Below the pieces are notes generated by a model, which was given only the letters and a program-made list of their open reading frames with translations, did not search any database and was not told where the DNA came from. Positions 1 to 6,559 of a DNA stretch of 8,257 bases are shown here, piece by piece. How positions within the stretch are numbered: position 1 is the first letter of the stretch; each line of letters begins with the position of its first letter. The stretch is from an uncultured Paraprevotella sp. (GTDB lineage: Bacteria; Bacteroidota; Bacteroidia; Bacteroidales; Bacteroidaceae), in contig CAAGLP010000019.1 in assembly GCA_900770805.1 (NCBI GenBank), positions 1 to 8,257 of the forward strand, read 5' to 3'. The translations under genes were made by a program, and so were the position numbers.

Positions 1-358
1 CATCAAGCCTGCTCACGCTCGGCAAAGATTAAGCTTACGCAGAACGGTGAACGTAAAAGAGAATACAGATAACTGGTTGCAGTATTACAGATAGAATATT
101 TGACCACACTCTGTCTTTGCGTATAACTAATCCAGCTAAAGCATGATAGTATAGGAAATCTTCGCGTACTCTGCTCTCTTTGCGTGAGATAAAATAATTG
201 TCCGATTTCACCTTTGACTTCAGCCACTTCTGCTATCAACCTTTGTTCCCGTTTAGCTGCTTCACTCCATCCGTGTAATCGCGTTGAGAATTAAGTTGCG
301 ACAATCTCCGACAGAAGTAAAACTGATTGTAAATAAGGAGATTATTGGATAAAGAAAA
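1..358. other. Intergenic region without a convincing gene; degenerate TCTTYGCGT repeats
   Basis: No open frame here looks like a real protein. A minus-strand frame from 239 to 3 would give 78 residues, but it is rich in Ser, Arg, Gln and Cys, has no recognisable motif and resembles translated repeat. The visible structure is a short motif repeated on the plus strand: TCTTTGCGT at 114-122 and 177-185, and TCTTCGCGT at 159-167. Two copies sit in a longer shared context, ACTCTG followed by the motif (108-122 and 168-185, the second with a 3-base insertion). A 7-bp inverted repeat (AATCTCC at 303-309, GGAGATT at 337-343) is too loose to call a terminator. I see no tRNA, no clear promoter and no insertion-sequence end. 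The region may be decayed repeat or the tail of something beyond the window. Confidence 0.55.
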
Positions 359-382
359 GGCATCCGCCAAATAGCGGATGCC
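351..382 (-). terminator. Intrinsic terminator of the DUF4301 gene
   Basis: A perfect 9-bp GC-rich stem (GGCATCCGC at 359-367, GCGGATGCC at 374-382) closes a 6-base loop. Read on the minus strand, the hairpin is followed at once by TTTTCTTT (complement of 351-358), the usual layout of a Rho-independent terminator. It lies about 100 nt past the DUF4301 stop codon, so the transcript carries a roughly 100-nt 3' untranslated region before termination. On the plus strand the hairpin is followed by A-rich sequence, so it should act only in the minus direction. Confidence 0.85.
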
Positions 383-384
383 AG

Positions 385-474
385 AAAAAACCTCCCTCGG
401 TGATTAAGCATCAGAAGAGCCGTGCAAAGAGGGATATCATTGATGGCACGGGGTCCTGATGACTAATCATTTTT
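385..474. other. Nested fold-back element in the DUF4301 3' region
   Basis: An outer imperfect inverted repeat (TGATTAAGCATCAG at 401-414 against CTGATGACTAATCA at 456-469; 12 of 14 positions pair) encloses a perfect inner 6-bp repeat (CCGTGC at 420-425, GCACGG at 446-451). The 20-base apical loop holds GAGGGA (429-434), which is exactly complementary to TCCCTC (393-398) just outside the outer stem. A T-tract follows the structure in both directions: TTTTTT on the minus strand (385-390) and TTTTT on the plus strand (470-474). It begins a few bases after the DUF4301 stop codon, so it would be transcribed as that gene's 3' region. It could be a second, two-way terminator, a stabilising 3' structure, or part of a small RNA. 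I do not recognise it as a known riboswitch or ncRNA family. Confidence 0.5.
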
Positions 475-479
475 AGCTA

Positions 480-1997
480 TTACTGATGCTGCTCGCGCAA
501 CAGGTCGTTAACAGTCTTTACTGGATTGAAGGTTGAAAGAGGTACCTCTACCATCAAGGTATTCCAGTTGCTCATAGCACCATTCCACAACCCCGGCAAT
601 TCGAGGGCCTTAAGTTCACGGCCAGACTTACTCTTAAAAGAGATGAAACCTGTTGCTGGATCTACATACTTGGGCAGGTCAAACTTGTTGCCCTTGTAGT
701 CGCGGATGCCGCAAACGAGGTCCACTGGATTGAAGTGTGTTCCCTCGGTGAACATGCGCATGTACTCGGGATTGTTGGTGTCTATCTGGCTGCTTTCCAG
801 AATCTGCAGGGATACGCTACCATCAGGGTTGTATGCCAGGAACGGACCACCGCCAGGCTCACCCACGTTCTTCACCACGCCACACACGCGGATGGGGCGG
901 TTGAGTTTCTCGCGCAGATAGCAAACGAGCTCGGCATCCTCCATCTCCTTGATGTCGGCACGGTCGGTGCACAGGGTGTGACGCAGGAAGCGTATCATGT
1001 TCTCTATGTCGTCGTGGTTGTAATCGCCGCTATCCAGAAGACGCAGGTATGCAAAGGTCTGAATCTGTGCATCTATAAGGATACCTGCCAGAACCTGCTT
1101 CCATTGGGTAGTATCTTCCTTGAGACGATCAGGAACAATATTGTCAATATTTTTTACGAACACGACATCACTTTCTAGGTCATTAAGATTCTGTATCAAA
1201 GCGCCATGACCACCTGGACGGAACAGCAACTTGCCGTCGTCAGTACGGAAAGGAGTGTTGTCCATATTTGCTGCAACTGTATCGGTGCTGGGTTTCTGCT
1301 CGCTGAAGCTGACATGGAAATGAACGCCGTACTGTTTCTCGTACTCGGCAACCTTTTCCTGTACCAAGGTTTCAAACAATTCGCGATGCTCTGTACTTAC
1401 TGTGAAATGTACATCTGCCTCACCCTGACTGCTGGCATAAAGAGCAGCCTCCACAAGATGTTCCTCCAATGGTGTGCGTGCACAATCATCGTATGAATGG
1501 AACTGAAGCAGGCCCTTGGGCAACTGACCATAATTAAGACCATCTGCATCCAGCATGGCTGCAGCAACAGCCTTGTAATTACCCTCTTCCATCAGTGCCT
1601 TGATACCTTTGCCCTCGATAACATTGCATGCATCGTCCAAAGCCTGATAGAAAGCGAACTTCTCAATATCCTGGAAGAACTTCTTTTCAAAGTCTGTTGT
1701 TGGTACATCGTAGTCTGCATCAACAAATTCGAACACTGCCTTGAACATACGGCTGGCAGCACCTGAGGCAGGAACAAACTTGGTGATATGATGTCCCTCA
1801 TGCTTGTACCTGTTCCATATGTTTACATATGCTTCCTGCTCCTCCTCTGTAGGAGCAATGATGCCATTGGATGTGCTTGCTGCAGCCTGAAGGCGGAGAA
1901 AAGGGAAACCCTTTTCAAAGCTCTTCAACTGTGCCTGTAGCTGTTCTTCACTGATACCCTTTTGGGCGATTTGTTGTAATTCCTGTTCTGTTAACAT
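480..1997 (-). CDS. DUF4301 family protein, nucleotidyltransferase-like
   Basis: This encodes a 505-residue protein that I recognise as DUF4301, a Bacteroidetes family of about this length with no established function. There is no signal peptide or membrane segment, so it is probably cytoplasmic. Visible motifs resemble the GT-A nucleotidyltransferase fold, especially eukaryotic-type UDP-sugar pyrophosphorylases: VPASGAASRMFK (residues 75-86) in the place of the glycine-rich nucleotide loop ending in Arg, FRPGGHGAL (259-267) like the uridine-binding P-G-G/N-G-x-L segment, and VKNIDNIVPD (281-290) like the metal-binding V-D-N motif. Other likely conserved blocks are the FHSYDDCARTPLEEHL stretch (166-181) and VGEPGGGPF (378-386). 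The activity is inference; no substrate can be named. The frame is open to an ATG at 2036, but that ATG lies upstream of the TATATTTG promoter box, so the ATG at 1997 (MLTEQELQQ) is the better start. The gene is transcribed alone, divergently from the RSH gene, and ends at a clear terminator. Confidence 0.88.
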   Translation of the reverse strand: MLTEQELQQIAQKGISEEQLQAQLKSFEKGFPFLRLQAAASTSNGIIAPTEEEQEAYVNIWNRYKHEGHHITKFVPASGAASRMFKAVFEFVDADYDVPTTDFEKKFFQDIEKFAFYQALDDACNVIEGKGIKALMEEGNYKAVAAAMLDADGLNYGQLPKGLLQFHSYDDCARTPLEEHLVEAALYASSQGEADVHFTVSTEHRELFETLVQEKVAEYEKQYGVHFHVSFSEQKPSTDTVAANMDNTPFRTDDGKLLFRPGGHGALIQNLNDLESDVVFVKNIDNIVPDRLKEDTTQWKQVLAGILIDAQIQTFAYLRLLDSGDYNHDDIENMIRFLRHTLCTDRADIKEMEDAELVCYLREKLNRPIRVCGVVKNVGEPGGGPFLAYNPDGSVSLQILESSQIDTNNPEYMRMFTEGTHFNPVDLVCGIRDYKGNKFDLPKYVDPATGFISFKSKSGRELKALELPGLWNGAMSNWNTLMVEVPLSTFNPVKTVNDLLREQHQ

Positions 1998-2023
1998 AGT
2001 ATTGGATTTAATGGTTTTCCTCG

Positions 2024-2031
2024 CAAATATA
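2024..2031 (-). promoter_or_regulatory. Promoter -7 box for the DUF4301 gene
   Basis: The minus strand reads TATATTTG here, an exact match to the Bacteroidetes consensus TAnnTTTG. Transcription would begin roughly 5-8 bases downstream, leaving about a 20-nt leader before the ATG at 1997. A weak TTCG lies 18 bases upstream where the TTTG -33 element is expected. The box overlaps the N-terminal codons of the longest possible reading frame, which argues against the start at 2036. Confidence 0.6.
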
Positions 2032-2074
2032 CACATTATTTATTACATACGAATGTCTTTTCCTCTTTTTTTTG

Positions 2075-2082
2075 TACTTTTG
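2075..2082 (+). promoter_or_regulatory. Promoter -7 box for the RSH-peptidase-mutS2 cluster
   Basis: TACTTTTG matches the Bacteroidetes -7 consensus TAnnTTTG exactly and lies 21 bases before the ATG at 2104, predicting a very short leader of about 12-16 nt. No good TTTG -33 element is visible at the usual spacing. It is the only promoter-like box seen ahead of the three-gene plus-strand cluster, so it probably drives all three genes. Confidence 0.55.
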
Positions 2083-2103
2083 TATCCGGAAATAAAGTAG
2101 CCT

Positions 2104-4020
2104 ATGTTGCATTTATGTGAAGTATTTGGCCTGGACCCAGTCCAGATAGCCCAGCAGACATCCGAAATCCTGAAGGAAGAAACAGGCGAAACGGAGGACA
2201 TCTACCAGCTCCTTTCTGATGAAGGTAGCAGTTTTGTTACCGCTGTCAGAAAGGTTGAGATGCTGAAAGAGAAATCGGCAAGCGTGGAGAACGAGAATTT
2301 GCGCGCGCTCATCATGTCTGAGGTGGCCGATATGAAGGTGGTGATGATGTTCATTGCTTTCCACGTGGCACTGATGCGCAACATAAAGGATGTGGAAAAC
2401 GGTGAGCTGAAGCAGAAGGAAAGCCGAGAAGCTGGTGTCCTGTGGGCACAAATTGCCCACCAACTGGGTTTATACAAACTGAAGTCCGAGTTGGAAGATC
2501 TCTCACTAAAATACACTGAACATGATGCATACTACCACATCAAAGAGAAACTGAACGAGACAAAAAAGTCCAGAGACCAGTATGTGGCACGCTTCATAGA
2601 CCCTATAGACAAGAAACTGACAGAGGCGGGCTTGAAGTTCCATATGAAGGGCAGAACAAAGAGCATACACAGCATCTGGCAGAAGATGAAAAAGCAGCAT
2701 GTGGGTGTGGACGGTGTATATGATCTCTTCGCCATACGCATAATTTTGGACTCTCCCCGCCATAAAGAGAAGCAGGACTGCTGGCAGGTGTTCTCTATCA
2801 TAACGGACATGTACCAGTCCAATCCCAAGAGAATGCGCGACTGGCTTTCCGTACCCAAGGACAACGGATACGAATCCCTCCACATCACTGTACTAGGTCC
2901 CGAAGAGAAGTGGGTGGAAGTACAGATACGCACCGAACGTATGGATGACATAGCCGAACATGGTCTGGCTGCCCATTGGAGATACAAGGGTGTAAAGGAG
3001 GCGAAGGAGGACGGAATCTTCGTATTCACCCCAAAGGGCGATCTGTTCAAATTGCAGGCAGGTTCCACGGTGCTGGATTTTGCATATCATATTCACTCAG
3101 GTCTTGGCAACAGGTGCACAGGTGCACGTATAGCTGGTAAGCAGGTGCCCATTAAACAAGTTCTGCACAGCGGTGACCAGGTGGAGATTATGACCAGCAA
3201 CAACCAGACTCCCAAACAGGACTGGCTGAACATTGCCACTTCCACCAGAGCAAAGGCCAAGATACGCCAAAGCCTGAAAGAGATGCAGTTCCGCCAGGCA
3301 CTTATGGCCAAGGAGGTTCTGGAGCGCAAAATGAAGAATCGCAAACTGGAATTTGACGAACCTACGCTGATGCACACCATTACGGGCTTCGGTTTCAAGA
3401 TGGTAACAGACTTCTATGCCGCTCTGGCTGCAGAGGAGTTGGACATCAACGATGTGCTTGAAGACTATGCCGTACGATTGAATCCCTCGGACTCGAAAAG
3501 CACAACAGAACATACCAGCGCCAAAGATTTCGTGCTGACAGAACCTGTAAGCACAGACTTTGACAAGAGCAAGGAAGACGTTCTTATCATAGACCGTAGT
3601 TTGAAAGGTATTGACTTCCAGATGGCAAAATGTTGCCAGCCTGTCTATGGCGACGAGGTATTCGGATTCGTTACCAGTGGAGGCGGAATCAAGATACACC
3701 GTACGGACTGCCCCAATGCCAAGCAATTAAGAGAACGCTTCGGATACCGTATAGTAAAGGCAGAATGGGCTGGCAAAGGCGGACAGCAATACCCAATTAC
3801 ACTGAGGGTGGTGGGCAATGACGACATAGGCATAGTCAACAACATAACCAGCATCATCAGCAAAGAAGAGCGTGTTCTACTCAGAAGCATAAGCATAGAC
3901 TCAAACGACGGCATCTTCTTTGGTACGCTTACAGTCATGATTGACGATACCAGTCGCCTGCAACAACTGATCAAGAAACTGAAGACTGTGAAGGGTGTGA
4001 AGGAGATAACAAGACAATAA
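2104..4020 (+). CDS. Long RelA/SpoT homologue with degenerate hydrolase domain, (p)ppGpp synthetase
   Basis: This is a 638-residue cytoplasmic RSH protein, expected to transfer pyrophosphate from ATP to GTP/GDP to make the alarmone (p)ppGpp. Domains in order: a remnant HD hydrolase region (about 1-140); a synthetase domain (about 175-295) with GRTK (183-186), Asp207 as the likely metal ligand, PKDNGYESLH (251-260) and EVQIRT (272-277) with the catalytic Glu272; a TGS domain (about 304-363); a helical stretch; a Cys/His motif (Cys510, Cys511, His532, Cys536); and a C-terminal ACT domain (about 560-636). The hydrolase HDxxED motif is absent, and the usual ADRLHNMR segment reads AFHVALMR, so hydrolysis is very unlikely. 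About 50 residues at the front of a normal HD domain are missing. An in-frame TAG at 2098 and the adjacent promoter fix the start near 2104. It leads the cluster. The name relA would fit functionally, but orthology to E. coli RelA is not shown, so I leave the symbol blank. Confidence 0.93.
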   Translation: MLHLCEVFGLDPVQIAQQTSEILKEETGETEDIYQLLSDEGSSFVTAVRKVEMLKEKSASVENENLRALIMSEVADMKVVMMFIAFHVALMRNIKDVENGELKQKESREAGVLWAQIAHQLGLYKLKSELEDLSLKYTEHDAYYHIKEKLNETKKSRDQYVARFIDPIDKKLTEAGLKFHMKGRTKSIHSIWQKMKKQHVGVDGVYDLFAIRIILDSPRHKEKQDCWQVFSIITDMYQSNPKRMRDWLSVPKDNGYESLHITVLGPEEKWVEVQIRTERMDDIAEHGLAAHWRYKGVKEAKEDGIFVFTPKGDLFKLQAGSTVLDFAYHIHSGLGNRCTGARIAGKQVPIKQVLHSGDQVEIMTSNNQTPKQDWLNIATSTRAKAKIRQSLKEMQFRQALMAKEVLERKMKNRKLEFDEPTLMHTITGFGFKMVTDFYAALAAEELDINDVLEDYAVRLNPSDSKSTTEHTSAKDFVLTEPVSTDFDKSKEDVLIIDRSLKGIDFQMAKCCQPVYGDEVFGFVTSGGGIKIHRTDCPNAKQLRERFGYRIVKAEWAGKGGQQYPITLRVVGNDDIGIVNNITSIISKEERVLLRSISIDSNDGIFFGTLTVMIDDTSRLQQLIKKLKTVKGVKEITRQ

Positions 4021-4042
4021 TAAATCAAATACAATACAACGA

Positions 4043-6559
4043 ATGAAAAAATTACTGAACATGACAATGCTGCTGGCCATCTGTACAACAGCATTTGCAC
4101 AGAAAGACACCATCCGAGTGGAGAATGTTAAGGTGGCAGGACCATTTGTCCAACACAACGTACTGACCACAACGGCAAATGATGCTAATGACAAGCCATA
4201 CAATCAGGACAACCTGCAATGGGACATGCCCATGGACATGAATGCATGGAAAAGGCCTGCATCAGAAGGTACACAGCAACTCTCTGCTACAGACAGTACA
4301 GGCTTCATTATCAGTGGCAAGGGTATTTATCAGTTGGGCTTCACTTTGGACAACAACCAGTACCAGAAGGTAAGTTTCATCATAAAAGCAAAGAGCAAAA
4401 ACTCTCTGTTTGTTGATGGCAAACAGCAGGGGGGCGAGGTTGCGCTCATAGCTGGCCGTCACGACTGCATGCTGAAGTTGCACCAGAAAGAGGACAAAGC
4501 CGACACAGTGGAGATTAAGGTTGTTATAGGCAAGGACACATTGTGGACATCGCACTTTGCTGGCGTGAAGGTAAACGCTGAAGAAAAGCGCACATACACA
4601 CTAAACGATCACATGACAGGCCAGCGACTGTCCAACGCAAGTATTTCTGCCGATGGACGTTATGTACTGGAGAACAGTTACATCACACGTGCCGATGGCA
4701 AGAACGAGTGGACAAAGTATATCATTGACCTGCAGACAGGAAACCGCTACCAGCCATACAACTTTGTGCAATGGGCTGCAAAGGGAGGACGCTACATAAG
4801 CAGAAACATTGACCAAGACCACAAAAGCGTGTATGAATACAGAGATGTGATCAGTGGCAAGACTGAACATCTGTATACCCACCCCAGCCAGGAGGCTATC
4901 TCGTTTGTGGCAGAAGACACAAAGATAATGGTACGCCAGACCACAGAGGGCACAAAGGAAAAGCATGGTAAGGTAAGACAGATTCTGGAGCCCAATGACA
5001 GATTGGCAGGATGGAGAAATCGTTCATACTTCTCTATAATTGACGTGAAGACCGGTGAGCGTCGTCAGATAACAACAGGTCTGCGCAGTTCAAATGGCAC
5101 ATTGAGCAGAGACGGAAATATGCTGTATATTAGTGTTTCTGACGACGTTGCCAACGAACGTCCCTTCTACTTCACTTTGGGAATGTTGATGAATCTGGAG
5201 ACTGGTAAGGTTGACACCTTGTTCCAGAAGGATGGTTTCGTGCGTGGTGCGCAGTTCTCGCCCGACGGCAAAAAACTATTGTTTACTGGTACACCAGAGG
5301 CCTTCGGTGGCATTGGTAACGTGTGCCCCGAGGGAATGATTCCCAACAACTATGAGTACGAGCTCTACCTGATGGATCTGGAAACAAAGAAGGTTGAACC
5401 TCTTACCAAGGATTTTGATCCCAATATTACCAGTGTACAATGGTCTGTAGCAGACAACTATCTGTATGCCTTGTGTGAGAACAAGGACCTTGTGAATGTG
5501 TTCCGCATGGACATGACCGAGAAGAAGGGACAGAGAACAGGCAAGTGGGAAATGATGCAACTGAACGAGTCCTATATCAAGGGTGGCATCAGTCTGGCAA
5601 CAGAAAAGCCTATGATGGTGTACACCGGTCTGAGCGGAGAGACAACAGACCATAGTTGGGTGCTGGACATGAAGAAGAACAAGCACACATCATTGACCGA
5701 CCTCAACCCCACCCGACTGGATGGCATTGCTATGGGAACATGCAAGGACTGGACATATAAGACTGAACGCGGTGACAGCATCACTGGTTGTTACTATCTG
5801 CCACCATACTTTGACGAGACAAAGCAATATCCCATGCTGGTTTATTACTATGGTGGTGTAACTCCTGTGGGTCGAGTACTGGAAAGTCCTTATAACTATC
5901 AGGCATGGGCCGCTATGGGCTATGTTGTGTATGTTCTGCAACCCAGCGGCTGTACCGGTTTCGGTCAGGAATTTGCGGCACGCCATTCAAACGCTTGGGG
6001 TGACTACACCGCTGATGATATAATCAACGGCACCAAGCAGTTCGTAAAGGAGCATACGTTTGTAAACCCCAAGAAGATAGGTTGCATGGGTGCATCGTAT
6101 GGTGGTTTCATGACACAGTACCTGCAAACACGCACTGATATCTTTGCTGCAGCCATGTCACACGCTGGTATCTCAAGCATAGCAAGTTACTGGGGCGAAG
6201 GCAATTGGGGATACACATACAGCGCAGCAGCATCTCCCAACTCATATCCATGGAATAACACCAAGCTATATACCGAGCATGCTCCATTGTTCAATGCACA
6301 CAAGGTGAATACTCCCATCCTGTTTATGCACGGTACCGTGGACGACAATGTACCCATGGGCGAGTCCATACAGATGTTCAATGCTCTGAAAATTCTGGGC
6401 AAGGAAACCGCCTTCATCATGGTAGACGGCGAGAACCATTATATAGCAGACCACCACAAACGCATACGTTGGCACGACAGCATCATGGCATGGTTCCAGA
6501 AATGGCTGCAGGACGATCCAACATGGTGGAACGACATGTACCCTGAAAAGAATTTATGA
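4043..6559 (+). CDS. Exported S9 family serine peptidase (DPP IV / prolyl oligopeptidase type)
   Basis: This 838-residue protein begins with a Sec signal peptide: Lys-Lys, a hydrophobic core, and probable cleavage after AFA near residues 19-20. It should therefore act in the periplasm or at the cell envelope. A beta-rich N-terminal part (about 25-180) is followed by WD-like beta-propeller repeats of the DPP IV N-terminal type (about 185-560; for example FSPDGKKLLF at 405-414) and a C-terminal alpha/beta hydrolase domain (about 575-825). The catalytic triad is readable: Ser685 in GASYGG, Asp767 or Asp768 in HGTVDDNVP, and His799 in GENHY. Family members cut dipeptides or tripeptides, often after proline, from the N-terminus of oligopeptides; the exact specificity cannot be told here. 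It starts 22 nt after the RSH stop with no promoter or terminator between, and its stop overlaps the mutS2 start. The ATG at 4043 is supported by the signal peptide directly after it. There is no Shine-Dalgarno sequence. Confidence 0.93.
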   Translation: MKKLLNMTMLLAICTTAFAQKDTIRVENVKVAGPFVQHNVLTTTANDANDKPYNQDNLQWDMPMDMNAWKRPASEGTQQLSATDSTGFIISGKGIYQLGFTLDNNQYQKVSFIIKAKSKNSLFVDGKQQGGEVALIAGRHDCMLKLHQKEDKADTVEIKVVIGKDTLWTSHFAGVKVNAEEKRTYTLNDHMTGQRLSNASISADGRYVLENSYITRADGKNEWTKYIIDLQTGNRYQPYNFVQWAAKGGRYISRNIDQDHKSVYEYRDVISGKTEHLYTHPSQEAISFVAEDTKIMVRQTTEGTKEKHGKVRQILEPNDRLAGWRNRSYFSIIDVKTGERRQITTGLRSSNGTLSRDGNMLYISVSDDVANERPFYFTLGMLMNLETGKVDTLFQKDGFVRGAQFSPDGKKLLFTGTPEAFGGIGNVCPEGMIPNNYEYELYLMDLETKKVEPLTKDFDPNITSVQWSVADNYLYALCENKDLVNVFRMDMTEKKGQRTGKWEMMQLNESYIKGGISLATEKPMMVYTGLSGETTDHSWVLDMKKNKHTSLTDLNPTRLDGIAMGTCKDWTYKTERGDSITGCYYLPPYFDETKQYPMLVYYYGGVTPVGRVLESPYNYQAWAAMGYVVYVLQPSGCTGFGQEFAARHSNAWGDYTADDIINGTKQFVKEHTFVNPKKIGCMGASYGGFMTQYLQTRTDIFAAAMSHAGISSIASYWGEGNWGYTYSAAASPNSYPWNNTKLYTEHAPLFNAHKVNTPILFMHGTVDDNVPMGESIQMFNALKILGKETAFIMVDGENHYIADHHKRIRWHDSIMAWFQKWLQDDPTWWNDMYPEKNL

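Noticed and set aside
3..239. Minus-strand 78-residue open frame (MIAEVAEVKG...FAEREQA)
   Set aside because: It has no recognisable motif, biased composition and overlap with degenerate repeats, and no promoter in front of it. It is more likely a chance frame in repeat-derived sequence.
303..343. Inverted repeat AATCTCC/GGAGATT as another terminator
   Set aside because: Only 7 bp with a 27-base loop and no following T-tract; a chance pairing is likely.
393..434. Loop-flank pairing as a true H-type pseudoknot with both stems intact
   Set aside because: Only 2 bases link the outer stem to the flanking strand, too short to span the stacked stems back to the apical loop; an alternative fold is more plausible.
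385..474. Structured element as a known riboswitch (TPP, cobalamin, SAM, preQ1, THF)
   Set aside because: I could not find the conserved cores of these classes, and it lies after a gene rather than before one.
735..1766. Several plus-strand frames of 71-147 residues opposite DUF4301
   Set aside because: They lie wholly within a well-supported gene on the other strand, are Cys/His/Leu-rich as expected of antisense shadows, and show no domain.
2506..3726. Long minus-strand frames (up to 209 residues) opposite the RSH gene
   Set aside because: They are antisense shadows of conserved RSH coding sequence with no motif of their own.
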